Of a stretch of 64,000 nucleotides of DNA, positions 55,446-64,000 are shown one piece after another. Both the position numbers and the translations under genes were made by a program. The DNA comes from Streptomyces sp. NL15-2K (GTDB lineage Bacteria; Actinomycetota; Actinomycetes; Streptomycetales; Streptomycetaceae), in contig NZ_CP130630.1 of NCBI RefSeq assembly GCF_030551255.1, forward strand, positions 10,229,001 through 10,293,000, written 5' to 3'. The notes beneath the pieces were generated by a model that made no database searches, was not told where the DNA came from, and saw only the letters and a program-made list of their open reading frames with translations. Position 1 is the first letter of the stretch; each line of letters opens with the position of its first letter.

Positions 55446-55496
55446 GGTGACTTGCACACCTGCCGACGTCAGTTGAGGTGACCGAAGGTGTGCCGG

Positions 55497-56333
55497 TCAG
55501 GTGCGGGGTGAGATGCCCAGGAAGCGGTGGAGGGAGGTCGTCATGCTGGCGACGAAGGTGTCACGGGTCGCGTCGTCGACATGGTCCAGGGACAGGTAGG
55601 GGTTGAGGTCTTCCAGCTCGACCAGGAGGAGGTCGTCCTCCTGGGTTCGGCAGGCGTCCACGCGCTGGATGCCGTGATCGAGGGTGTTCCAGTCGATGAA
55701 GGAGCGGGCGAAACCGAGATCGGCTTCCGTGGGCTGGTAGGGCTCGAGGACCCAACGACGGTCGGGGTCGGGGGCGTGGAGGGCGTACTGGAAGGCGTCG
55801 TCAACGTAGTAGAACGACACCTCATAGCGGAAGTCGATGCGGGGCTGGACCAGGATGTCGCCGTAGGTGAGGCCGACCAGCTGGTCTCGGGAGACGAAGT
55901 CGAGGCCGATGGAGTCCGCCCCGGCCTTCGGCTTGACCACGTACTGGTCACTCTCGGGCAGCGCGCCGAGGTTCTGGGGCCGGTCGATTGTGGGGATGAC
56001 CGGGTATCCGGCTGCCGTCAGGTCCAGCAGATACTGTTTGCCGGCCATGTCGGCCCGGCCGGACAGCGGGTTGTAGACCCGAGTACCACGCGCTGCGGCC
56101 TGGTTCCGGAAGGCGTCGTACTCCTTCTGGTAGTGCAGCACGGGGCCGCTGTTGCGGACCACGACCCCGTCGAAGGCGTCCATGAGAGCGGCGGCATCCA
56201 GCGGGTGGCACAAAGCGATGTCGAAGTTGTTCCGCAGCCGCGACGACAGGAAGATGTCCTCGTCGCAGTAGCGGCGCCCCCGGGCCTGGTAGGCGAGATC
56301 GGTCACGAACAAAACGCTGGGGCGGCCGGGCAC
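55497..56333 (-). CDS. Stand-alone ATP-grasp-like protein
   Basis: This 278-aa protein has an ATP-grasp-like layout: VVRNSGPVLHYQKEYDAF, KQYLLDLTAAGYPVIPTI, then the nucleotide lysine strand QYVVKPKAGADSIGLDFV near 140-157 and LVQPRIDFRYEVSFYYVDD. The metal-binding end reads DLLLVELEDLNPYLSLD. Members ligate carboxylates to amines. Nothing nearby identifies a substrate. It looks intact although surrounded by fragments. ATG follows GGAGATG-like purines weakly. Confidence 0.7.
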   Translation of the reverse strand: MPGRPSVLFVTDLAYQARGRRYCDEDIFLSSRLRNNFDIALCHPLDAAALMDAFDGVVVRNSGPVLHYQKEYDAFRNQAAARGTRVYNPLSGRADMAGKQYLLDLTAAGYPVIPTIDRPQNLGALPESDQYVVKPKAGADSIGLDFVSRDQLVGLTYGDILVQPRIDFRYEVSFYYVDDAFQYALHAPDPDRRWVLEPYQPTEADLGFARSFIDWNTLDHGIQRVDACRTQEDDLLLVELEDLNPYLSLDHVDDATRDTFVASMTTSLHRFLGISPRT

Positions 56334-56599
56334 GGGGCATCTCCTGGGTCGGTGGCCATCAACCTACCCAAGCCGCCGAGCACCGCCCTGCGCCGGGCCC
56401 GCCTCCACCGACGCCCAGTCACTCCCCGAGCCGCGTCGAAACGACTTCCTTGAGAGCTGACACAGCCAACTCCGCACAGTGAACCGCGCCCACGGCTCAA
56501 CCAGCGGCTCGGCCCTCGGGCCATGCCCCCAGTTCAGAAGCAATCACTGACATTGGAAGCAACAGCTCGCAATAGGCGAGAGAACAGGAGGCCGGCACC

Positions 56600-56754
56600 G
56601 TGCAAGCGGCCTCACCGAAATCCTCGCCCGCGCACTTCGCGACCGGGGCCGCGAGGTCGAAGCCGAGCACCTCCACGTCCACTTGCCGCGCGTGCTCAAG
56701 ACCCCCGCCAACGGCACCGCCCACCCCAGCGCCACGCAGGAGGCCACCCGATGA
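56600..56754 (+). pseudogene. Short gene, probably frameshifted
   Basis: A GTG at 56600 has AGGAGG 8 bases upstream, but the coding-like frame (SGLTEILARALRDRGREVEA, EHLHVHLPRVLKTPANGTAH) is one base away and ends with a TGA overlapping the next ATG. A single indel near the start seems likely. The product would be about 53 aa, of unknown function. Confidence 0.45.
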
Positions 56755-57417
56755 AGCGCCGTTTCTTTCGCCGCTGCGGCCACGCGCCCGGCGCCCTCAG
56801 CCTCGAGGACCAGGCCGCCGTCGACCAGTTCCGCGCACTGCTCGCCGCCCTCCGCGACCCGAACCCCTGGACCCCCGCCCAAACCCAGGACCTCGCCGTC
56901 CGGGTCGGCCCGTTCGTAGAGCGCGCTCACCCGCGCCCGGGTGACGACCACGGACCCGACATCATCGCCGTCGCCCTGCAACACCCCGGTGGCTCGTACA
57001 CGCCCTACGGCGAGCGCTACCGGAAACTGGGCTGGCTACGCTGCGAGACGACCACGATCCTCGGTGCGTGGAATCCGGCCTACGCGCCGCTCACCCACGC
57101 CGAGGCGGGCCTGGACCTCCCTGACGACGTCGGCATGACCCCCGCGCACTACGGCGTCCACGTCGAAGGACGCCGCAGCGACGGCACCGGGTACACGCTG
57201 CTCCGTATCGGCCCCTACTTCCAGACCTGGCTCGCTTCCCGCGACGCCGACCGCCTCAACACAGAGCTGGAGGGCAAGGCGGCCACCGTCGTCCCCGGCT
57301 ACACGGTCACCGCGAAGGCCACGCCGTTCGACGTCACCACGAGAGCTACGACAACCCGTACGAGACCGACGCCTGCGAGCTCCTGGCGGCCCTCCTCGAG
57401 GACCTGAGTGCCCCATG
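56751..57417 (+). pseudogene. Uncharacterised protein, frameshifted near its end
   Basis: ATG at 56751 overlaps the preceding TGA and encodes LSLEDQAAVDQFRALLAALRDP, LRCETTTILGAWNPAYAPLTHAEAGLD and VHVEGRRSDGTGYTLLRIGPY. The original frame runs to 57407, but near 57340 the sensible end (HESYDNPYETDACELLAALL, SAPW) is in another frame and stops at 57416. Such proteins occur on actinomycete mobile elements; the function is unknown. Confidence 0.5.
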
Positions 57418-57710
57418 GTGACCACGGCCCTGTACGAGATCGAGACAGCGAGGCCGACGACGGCACGACCGTCCACGCCGAAGGCATCTGGACCCCCGAG
57501 GGCCAGGACGAGGCCGACAACGGGTTCGTCGTCTACCGCGGGCTGTACGTCGCCGGCATCGGAGCTCCGAACGACGACAGCCTCTACCCGGACAGGTTCG
57601 TCGCCCTCGGACACCAGCGGTGGGCCGATATCATCGAAGCCGCCGCCGCGTACATGGACCGCGTCCACGGCTGGCGGACCCTGCAAAACGCGATGAATTG
57701 CATTGGTTGA
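57415..57710 (+). pseudogene. Uncharacterised protein, frameshifted near its start
   Basis: ATG at 57415 gives MVTTALYEIET in one frame. After about 57450 the coding frame is ADDGTTVHAEGIWTPEGQ, then NGFVVYRGLYVAGIGAPNDDS and WADIIEAAAAYMDRVHGW, ending at 57710. It starts at the end of the previous gene, so the pair was an operon on a mobile element. Confidence 0.5.
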
Positions 57711-57751
57711 AACAGTTCGTAGCTCCTTACCTCGGACGTTTCTGCCGCGCA

Positions 57752-57968
57752 ACCCCTCGGCCTCGCCGACACCCTGAGACACCACGGTCTGCCCGCCCGC
57801 GCAGCACGGAACACCGCCATGATGGACGCCCTGGTAGACCTGCCGCCCATAGCCATCGCCGACCTGCTCGGCATCCACCCCAAGACAGCCGAACGCTGGG
57901 CCACTCTCGCCGGCGGGAACTGGTCCGAATACTTGGCAGCGCGACGGGGATCAGGCCCTGTTCCGTAG
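57752..57968 (+). pseudogene. Integrase-like C-terminal fragment
   Basis: The frame reads LADTLRHHGLPARAARNTAM, then ALVDLPPIAIADLLGIHPKTAERWATLAGGNWSEYLAAR and TAG at 57966. This resembles the C-terminal tail of Streptomyces tyrosine-recombinase-like proteins (LADLLGLH.xTAxRW). The catalytic part is lost. Confidence 0.55.
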
Positions 57969-58197
57969 TCGGTGGTGACGGTGCGTTCTCGCTATTGCAG
58001 GAGGATGCGGTGACGGGGGAGGTCGAATTCGGAGGCGGTTCCGCCGGGCGCGTATGCGTGTCGGTCCGCGCCCTCGTATTCCCCGACACCCGTCGGGTGA
58101 CCTGCACGTACACGCCATGGCACGGTTCCACAACGACGTGACGAGCAGCAGCGGCGCAACGAGCACCGCCGGCACGGTACGTCGGATCGGAGACGAC

Positions 58198-59148
58198 ATG
58201 ACGACGTACGCGTTCGACCCGGAGCTCGCCGCGGCCGTGCACATGCTGCCCAGAGCCGACTGCTCGGACCTCGAAGGCGCCCGGGCCGAGATAGCGGTCG
58301 GCATCACCGCGGCCTCCGCGGACGTGGACACCACCGGCGTGGACGTCACCGAGCTGGTGGCACCCGGGCCGGAGGGCGCGCCCGATGTCGTCCTGCGCAG
58401 CTACCGCCCGCAGGGCGTCGAAGGCCCGCTGCCGGTGATCTACGACATTCACGGCGGCGGCTTCATCCTGTGCACCGCCGAATTCGACCACGGCACCAAC
58501 GTGACGCTCGCGCGCGAACTGGGCGCCGCCGTCTTCTCCGTCGAATACCGGCTCGCCCCCGAGCACCCCTATCCGGCGGGGCTCGAAGACGCGTACGCCG
58601 GGCTGGTCCACGTCGCCAAGAACGCCGCCGAACTCGGTGTCGACCCTGCCCGTATCGCCCTCTTCGGCCAGAGCGCCGGCAGCGGTCTCGCGGCCGGCCT
58701 CGCACTGCTGGCCCGCGACCGGGGCGGCCCCGCGATCGCCTTCCAGTACCTCGGCATCCCCGAACTCGACGACCGCCTCGACACCCCCAGCGCGCGGGCC
58801 TTCACCGACACGCCCCTCTGGAACCGGCCCAACGCTGTCATCAGCTGGGACGCCTACCTCGGCGCCGGCGTCCCCGGCAGCGCCGACGTGCCCGTCTACG
58901 CCGCCCCCGCCCGGGCCACCGCCGAACAGCTCGCCGGGTTGCCGCCGGCGTACATCTCCGTGATGGAGTTCGATCCGCTGCGGGATGAGGGCATCGACTA
59001 TGCCCGTGCGCTGCTTGCGGGTGGTGTGAGTGTGGAGCTGCATCTGTTTCCGGGCACGTTCCATGGGTCGGGGATGATTCCGCACGCGGAGGTGTCCCTA
59101 CGGGAGGCTGCGGAGGCGGTGGCCGTGCTGCGCCGGGCGCTCCGCTAG
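58198..59148 (+). CDS. HSL-family alpha/beta esterase
   Basis: This 316-aa hydrolase has the HGGG oxyanion motif near 85-88, VEYRLAPEHPYPAGLEDAYAG downstream, nucleophile GQSAGS with Ser at about 159, acid EFDPLRDEG near 262 and the His in FHGSG near 290. It hydrolyses short-chain or aromatic esters in general. ATG at 58198 follows a GGAGACGAC. It is convergent with a PucR regulator. Confidence 0.88.
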   Translation: MTTYAFDPELAAAVHMLPRADCSDLEGARAEIAVGITAASADVDTTGVDVTELVAPGPEGAPDVVLRSYRPQGVEGPLPVIYDIHGGGFILCTAEFDHGTNVTLARELGAAVFSVEYRLAPEHPYPAGLEDAYAGLVHVAKNAAELGVDPARIALFGQSAGSGLAAGLALLARDRGGPAIAFQYLGIPELDDRLDTPSARAFTDTPLWNRPNAVISWDAYLGAGVPGSADVPVYAAPARATAEQLAGLPPAYISVMEFDPLRDEGIDYARALLAGGVSVELHLFPGTFHGSGMIPHAEVSLREAAEAVAVLRRALR

Positions 59149-59217
59149 GTGGGGCGGACTGCTTGTGATCTGTTGGGCGCGGGACCGCTGTGGCTGAGCG
59201 CGCAGTTCCCCGCGCCC

Positions 59218-60306
59218 CTATTGGGGCTCTGCCAATCGCAGGGCGTACAAGGTGAGTTGGGCTCGGAAGCGGGCCCGGGGGTCGCTCAATCGGTAGCCCA
59301 GTGTTGTTTCCACGCCGGAGAGTCTTGCCGCGACCGAGCTGTGGTGCAGGTGGAGGTCCGCGGCGGCGTGGCGCAGGGAGCCGGTGCGCAGGAAGGCGGT
59401 CAGGGCAGCGAGGGCCGCCGGGCCGCCCTTGCCCTCGGCGAGGCCGACCAGGGCGCGCACGTCGGGCTGGGCACGCAGCCGGTTGACGGGGATGTCGGCG
59501 AGCAGCGCGACCGGGCCAAGGGTGTCGTGGTCGACGATAGCCTCCTCGGGCAGACCGGCGACCTCGACGGCGAAACGCAGCGCGAGCCGGGCCTGTGCCC
59601 AGGAGGCACCGGCGTCCAGGGCGGGAGCGCTGCCGCCGACCCCGATCCGTACCCCTTCGGAAGAGTGCTCGCGGACGTACGCCCGCAGCTCGTCGGCGAC
59701 CGATTCGGCGCCCGGCGCCAGGGCCACGGCGAGCGGACCGACCGCGGCGACCCGCACCCCCGGACGCAGTTCGCGCCGACCCAGTAGGGCGACCGCGGCG
59801 GGCCCGGCGACGGCCACCACCCGTAGCGGCTGCTCGGGCACCAGACCCAGCAGGCGCAGCGCCCGCGCCCGGTCCTCGACGGCCTCGCGCTCCGACAGCA
59901 CGCGCTCGACCAGCGCCGGGTCGGCCACCTGGGCGGGGGCGGTGTCCTGCTGACGGCTGCCGTGTAGGACGCCCGCGGCGATGGCCATCCACTCCAGCAC
60001 CAGTTCGTCGAAGGGCCCAGGCGCGCCCGACCGCTCCAGCCACACCCGGCCGCCCGGCGGGAACTCCGCGCTCCCGGACGGCCGTACCGCGGGTCCCGCC
60101 GGCACGGCCCCGGCAGGCCCGAACCGCACCACGCGCCCGCCCGCCTCGAGCCCGGCCGGACACTCGGCCAGCCCCGCGGTGGACCGTACGAGCGACTCGG
60201 CGTCGAGCCGACCGGCCCCCAGCAGCGCCTCGAAGTGCGCGATGACCCGCAGCGCCGCCGCCGCGTCCGCGTCTAGGGCCGACAGCCGTAGCAGTAGTCC
60301 CTTCAT
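59218..60306 (-). CDS. PucR-type helix-turn-helix regulator
   Basis: This 362-aa protein has a C-terminal HTH (TAFLRTGSLRHAAADLHLHHSSVAARLSGVETTLGYRLSDPRARF, about 300-345) of the PucR HTH_30 type. The central part may be a CdaR-like region. The N-terminal ~140 residues form an uncharacterised helical and beta sensor part. It may regulate the adjacent convergent esterase or a distant target. ATG at 60306 lies about 40 bases from the IS701 left end. Confidence 0.78.
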   Translation of the reverse strand: MKGLLLRLSALDADAAAALRVIAHFEALLGAGRLDAESLVRSTAGLAECPAGLEAGGRVVRFGPAGAVPAGPAVRPSGSAEFPPGGRVWLERSGAPGPFDELVLEWMAIAAGVLHGSRQQDTAPAQVADPALVERVLSEREAVEDRARALRLLGLVPEQPLRVVAVAGPAAVALLGRRELRPGVRVAAVGPLAVALAPGAESVADELRAYVREHSSEGVRIGVGGSAPALDAGASWAQARLALRFAVEVAGLPEEAIVDHDTLGPVALLADIPVNRLRAQPDVRALVGLAEGKGGPAALAALTAFLRTGSLRHAAADLHLHHSSVAARLSGVETTLGYRLSDPRARFRAQLTLYALRLAEPQ

Positions 60307-60346
60307 GACCTGGGATTCTAGGCCTCGGATCGGCCGAACGACCTAG

Positions 60347-61775
60347 TAGGACTCCGTTGGGTTGCTCTGGGTCTTGGGTGTGGGCTGGTGGTGGCTGTTC
60401 TGGGCAGTGGGCGGTGGCAGGTGGTGCAGGTGCCGGTCCAGCAGTTCAGCAGGTCTTGGATTGCGTCGAGGATCTGGTAGAGGGTGAGTTGGCTGTATCG
60501 GCTTTTGGGGCCAGGCGCTGTTCGGTGAGGAACGCGTGGGCGGCGGTGACCAGGGTGACGTGGTGATGCCACCCGGTCCAGGAACGGCCTTCTAAGTGGT
60601 CCAGGCCGAGGCCGTGCTTGAGTTCCCGGTAGTCGTGCTCGATGCGCCAGCGGATCTTGGCCAGGCGGACCAGTTCAGCCAGCGCGGTGCCGGCGGGCAG
60701 GCTGGACAGCCAGTAGTCGGTGGGTGCGTCAGCGCCTTCGGGCCACTGGGCCAGCAGTGTGGCCTCGGGAAGGACACCGTCCCACAAGCTCTCCTGCGCG
60801 GTGGCGGCGGCCTGGGCCAGGCGGCGGGCCCGGACTCCGGCCGGCCGCATCCGCAGTGCCACAAAGCGCGAGCGCATCGACCCGCGGGAGCCTTCCCGCC
60901 AGGTCACCTCGGTGAACGCCTGCCGTCCGTGGCCGGCCACCAGCGCGGCCACCGGCAACGGCTTGTCGCGGTAGCGGGGCTGCGGCTTGCGGCCGTTGCC
61001 CGACCACGCCGGGGCGGTGGGCCACACGTCGTGCGGGTGGACGGTCACATCCGAACGGACCGCCACGACATAGTCGATGCCCCGCTCGCTCAGGCCATGA
61101 CGGAAGTCGGCGTTCTGCCCGTAGCCGGCATCAGCCATCACCACCGGCGGCACCAGACCCCACCCGGCCAGCTCGTCGAAGGTGTCCAGGGCCAGGCGCC
61201 ACTTCTCCCGGTGCCCGACCTCCTGCGGTACCCCAGTCCTGTGCCGGCGCGGCGCATCCTGCGCCCACTCCTGGGGCACGAACAGCCGCCACTGCAACGG
61301 ACAGGAGGCAGTGTCGGAGACCGCGTGCACACTCACCGCACCTGGCAGTTGGCCTGCTTGCCCAGTGCTCCGCAGTACTGGCGCGCGACCGCCACCGACA
61401 TCTTCTCGTCGCTTGGGGAACGACACGTCATCGACCGCCCAGGCATCCGGGCCGATCAGCGGCACCATCCGCTCGGCGTTCCGCCGCCGCACCGGCCCCG
61501 GATCCCAGGTCGACTGGTTCACGAACTGCTGCACGTTCTGCTCGTTGCCGTCCGGCAGGCGCTCCGCCATCGGCTGGATCGACTACCGCCGCCCGTCCAG
61601 CATCAGTCCCCGCAGATAGCAGTCACCCTTCGCCCGCTGGTCCTTGCGCGGCACCGACGCGAACACGTCAGCGACGAATAACGCCAACCTCGCCCGAGCC
61701 CGGTTCACTTCATGTGCGTCCACACCCCCAACCTGCCCCCAAACAGCACCGCGAGACAGACCCAACGGAGTCCTA
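60347..61775 (-). mobile_element. IS701-family element with CTAG target duplication
   Basis: Terminal inverted repeats TAGGACTCCGTTGGGT (60347-60362) and ACCCAACGGAGTCCTA (61760-61775) are perfect, and CTAG flanks both sides (60343-60346, 61776-61779). A 4-bp duplication and a ~1.43-kb length fit the IS701 family. Confidence 0.88.
60446..61765 (-). pseudogene. IS701 transposase, several inactivating changes
   Basis: Readable parts: ARLALFVADVFASVPRKDQR, LRGLMLDGRR followed by an in-frame TAG near 61585, SIQPMAERLPDGNEQNVQQFV, VSVHAVSDTASCPLQWRLFVPQEW, PPVVMADAGYGQNADFRHGL and RWRIEHDYRELKHGLGLDHLEGR. Between about 61410 and 61345 two compensating shifts garble ~20 residues (correct frame MSVAVARQYCGALGKQANCQ). 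The C-terminal LYQILDAIQDLLNCWTGTC is also out of frame. With the nonsense codon it is probably inactive. Confidence 0.8.
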
Positions 61776-61778
61776 CTA

Positions 61779-63198
61779 GTGTCCTGCGCCGGAAATGACG
61801 AGGCTAAGTCTGTAGGCTGTTTTCATGGCGTCTCGGGGTCCTCGTGCTGTCGAAGTCGTGCTGTCTGCCGAGGAGCGGACGGAGCTGGCGCGTTGGGCGG
61901 GTGGTGCGGTGTCGGCCCGTGTGGGGGAGCGGGCCCGGATCATTCTGGCCTGTGCGGAGGGAGCGTCAAATACCCGTGCAGCAGCGGACTTCGGGGTGTC
62001 CACGGAGACGGTGCGCAAGTGGCGCTCGCGGTTCGTGGCCCGGCGGATGGCGGGCCTGGTGGACGAGCCGCGGCCGGGCCGGCGCAAGCCGGAACTGGTG
62101 CTCTCCGAGGCGGAGCGTGCGGAGCTGACGCGCTGGGTGCGGCGGGCGAAGACCGCGCAGTTCCTGGCGCTGCGGGCGAGGATCGTGCTGCGGTGCGCGG
62201 AAGGCGGGACGAACAAGGAGATCGCGGCCGAACTCGGTGTATCGCAGGGAACGGTGAACCGCTGGCGGTCGAGGTTCATCCGGTTGCGGCTGGGCGGGCT
62301 GAGTGATGAGCCGCGTCCCGGCAGGCCGCCCTCGATCCTGCTGGACCAGGTCGAGGACGTGCTCACGGCGACGCTGGAGTCCACCCCGGGCCAGGACACC
62401 CACTGGTCGCGGGCCTCGATGGCGAAGCACTCCGGGCTGTCGAAGTCCACCATCGGACGGATCTGGAAGAAGTTCGACCTCAAGCCGCACCTGCAGGACG
62501 CCTTCAAGCTCTCCACCGACCCGCAGTTCGTCGCGAAAGTCGTCGACGTGGTCGGCCTGTACCACCATCCGCCGGAGAAGGCGGTGGTGCTGTGCGTGGA
62601 CGAGAAGAGCCAGATCCAGGCGCTGGACCGCTCGCAGCCGGTGCTGCCGATGATGCCGGGCATGCCCGAGCGGCGCACCCATGACTACTACCGGCACGGC
62701 ATCACCAGCCTGTTCGCCGCCTTCAACATCGCCGACGGCACGGTCATATCGGCACTGCACCGCCGCCACCGGGCGATTGAGTTCAAGAAGTTCCTGGTCA
62801 CGATAGATAAGAGGGTTCCCGCCGGGCTCGATGTGCACCTGGTGTGTGACAACTACGCCACCCACAACACCCCCGAGATCAAGACCTGGCTCGGCAAGCA
62901 CCCCCGCTTCCATGTCCACTTCACTCCGACCGGCTCGTCCTGGATGAACCAGGTCGAGCGGTGGTTCGGACTGCTGACCGACAAGCTCATCCGCCGCGGG
63001 GTGCACACCTCCGTGAAGGCCCTGGAGCAAGACATCAAGGCATGGATCGCAACCTGGAACGACAACCCCAGGCCCTTCACCTGGACCAAGACCGCCGAGG
63101 AGATCCTCAACTCCCTCGCCGACTACCTCACCAAAATCAACCCGCCGACCACTGAAACCTGAGACAGACTTAGTCTCGTCATTTCCGGCGCAGGACAC
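61779..63198 (+). mobile_element. IS630-family insertion sequence
   Basis: Inverted repeats of 35 bp (GTGTCCTGCGCCGGAAATGA onward at 61779-61813; matching end at 63164-63198) differ at one position. TA flanks both sides (61777-61778 and 63199-63200) and lies in the CTAG next to the IS701 element. The next element begins at 63201. Confidence 0.88.
61825..63162 (+). CDS. IS630 transposase with duplicated HTH region
   Basis: This 445-aa protein is about 80 residues longer than usual. It has two successive helix-turn-helix modules: about 10-85 (AEERTELARWAGGAV, TRAAADFGVSTETVRKWRSRF, GLVDEPRPGRR) and about 90-165 ([48 protein letters not shown]). The DDE domain follows: [53 protein letters not shown]. 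It appears complete and may be active. ATG follows GTAGGCTG only weakly. Confidence 0.88.
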   Translation: MASRGPRAVEVVLSAEERTELARWAGGAVSARVGERARIILACAEGASNTRAAADFGVSTETVRKWRSRFVARRMAGLVDEPRPGRRKPELVLSEAERAELTRWVRRAKTAQFLALRARIVLRCAEGGTNKEIAAELGVSQGTVNRWRSRFIRLRLGGLSDEPRPGRPPSILLDQVEDVLTATLESTPGQDTHWSRASMAKHSGLSKSTIGRIWKKFDLKPHLQDAFKLSTDPQFVAKVVDVVGLYHHPPEKAVVLCVDEKSQIQALDRSQPVLPMMPGMPERRTHDYYRHGITSLFAAFNIADGTVISALHRRHRAIEFKKFLVTIDKRVPAGLDVHLVCDNYATHNTPEIKTWLGKHPRFHVHFTPTGSSWMNQVERWFGLLTDKLIRRGVHTSVKALEQDIKAWIATWNDNPRPFTWTKTAEEILNSLADYLTKINPPTTET

Positions 63199-63200
63199 TA

Positions 63201-64000
63201 GTGTCCAGCGCCAGTAGTTGATCGTTAGTTGCGGTGTGACTTCTGCTGCTGGTGCGTCAGTTCCTCGTCGGGGCCCGAAGCTGGAGCCGTTGCTGCTGTC
63301 CGCGGATGAGCGGGCAGTGTTGGAACGGTGGACGCGTCGGGCGACATCGGCCCAGGCCTTGGCCCTGCGTGCGCGGATTGTTCTGGCGTGCGCGGGTGCG
63401 GAGGTACCACCGATCGTGGTGGTCGCCCGGGATCTGCGGGTGAGTGCGGACACGGTCCGTAAGTGGCGACGGCGGTTCCTCGCGGACCGGCTGGACGGGC
63501 TGGCGGATGAGCCCCGGCCGGGCCGGCCGCCCACCATCAGCGTCGATCAGGTCGAGGCGGTCGTGGTCACCACGTTGGAGGAAATCCCGAAGAACGCCAC
63601 CCACTGGTCGCGCAAGTCGATGGCCGAACACAGTGGCCTGTCGAAGTCCACCGTGGGCCGGATCTGGCGGAAGTTCCAGCTCAAGCCGCATCTGGCGGAC
63701 ACGTTCAAGCTGTCGACGGACCCGTTGTTCGTGGAGAAGGTCTACGACGTCGTCGGGCTGTACTTCAACCCGCCCGACGGCGCCGTGGTGCTGTCGGTGG
63801 ACGAGAAGTCGCAGATCCAGGCCCTGGACCGGTCACAGCCGGTACTGCCGATAATGCCGGGCATGCCGGAGCGGCGCACTCACGACTACGTCCGAAACGG
63901 CCTGACCACCTTGTTCGCGGCGTTCGACGTCGCCACCGGAGAGGTCATCACCGCCCTGCACCGCCGGCACCGGGCAGCGGAGTTCAAGAAGTTCCTGACC
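63201..64000 (+). mobile_element. IS630-family element, partial (runs off window)
   Basis: It begins GTGTCCAGCGCCAGTAGTTG directly after the TA of the previous element. The right end is beyond 64000. It encodes the transposase below. Confidence 0.75.
63236..64000 (+). CDS. IS630-family transposase (5' part)
   Basis: GTG at 63236 begins [22 protein letters not shown] single HTH module follows ([51 protein letters not shown]), then the DDE start [22 protein letters not shown] and [17 protein letters not shown]. The frame is open at the window edge. It is a diverged relative of the neighbouring transposase but with one HTH rather than two. Confidence 0.85.
   Translation, partial: MTSAAGASVPRRGPKLEPLLLSADERAVLERWTRRATSAQALALRARIVLACAGAEVPPIVVVARDLRVSADTVRKWRRRFLADRLDGLADEPRPGRPPTISVDQVEAVVVTTLEEIPKNATHWSRKSMAEHSGLSKSTVGRIWRKFQLKPHLADTFKLSTDPLFVEKVYDVVGLYFNPPDGAVVLSVDEKSQIQALDRSQPVLPIMPGMPERRTHDYVRNGLTTLFAAFDVATGEVITALHRRHRAAEFKKFLT

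Overview
The window is high-GC DNA with long open frames, GC-rich third codon positions, GTG as well as ATG starts, and gene families (crotonyl-CoA carboxylase/reductase, PucR and PadR regulators, DM13 proteins, Streptomyces-type IS elements) that point to a Streptomyces or close relative. The many truncated genes and stacked insertion sequences suggest a plastic part of the chromosome, such as an arm, or a large plasmid. No rRNA, tRNA or CRISPR array was seen.

Region 1 (1-5345) is the edge of a natural-product cluster. It holds the tail of an upstream gene, a type II thioesterase, a PAPS-type sulfotransferase, a crotonyl-CoA carboxylase/reductase and a double-headed 3-hydroxyacyl-CoA dehydrogenase. 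The last two suggest supply of an alkylmalonyl-CoA extender unit for a polyketide synthase to the left. Region 2 (5390-13410) is ordinary: a NarL-type two-component pair, a membrane protein with two bacterial PH-domain proteins, an FAD amine oxidase preceded by a 14-copy octanucleotide repeat, and an uncharacterised protein.

Region 3 (13.5-27.5 kb) is a gene graveyard. It contains a frameshifted ISAs1 transposase, methyltransferase fragments, a remnant mercury-resistance segment (a CcdA-like protein, and MerB joined to a TIGR02391-type domain), an ISL3 remnant, a broken universal stress protein, and truncated glycosyltransferase, histidine kinase and epimerase genes. Between these lie intact genes for a berberine-bridge-type oxidase, two small unknown proteins, a hydrolase and a LysE exporter. 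Several neighbours are joined mid-gene, which implies repeated deletions.

Region 4 (27.6-50 kb) is mostly intact stress and envelope functions: a flavodoxin-like reductase, a DM13 protein, a peroxiredoxin divergent from a TetR regulator, a sulfite-oxidase-type molybdoenzyme, then a co-directional membrane-microdomain locus. That locus comprises NfeD, an SPFH/stomatin protein, a small membrane protein, a 677-aa flotillin, a 1635-aa AAA+ ATPase and another membrane protein. It is followed by two unrelated Na+/H+ antiporters (CPA1 and NhaA) that share a nearly identical 25-nt leader motif, a PucR/CdaR regulator and a CBS-domain protein. A PadR regulator, a SnoaL-like protein and a hydrolase follow, with a perfect 54-bp palindrome between the last two.

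Region 5 (51.2-64 kb) is dominated by insertion sequences. An IS630-type transposase gene is split by an IS110-family element whose leader carries two tandem ~170-bp structured repeats (possible duplicated bridge RNAs). A second IS630 element sits in that IS110 right end. Then come an ATP-grasp protein, remnants of an integrated element, an HSL-type esterase and a PucR regulator. The window ends in a chain of three abutting elements (IS701, IS630, IS630) seeded on a CTAG target.
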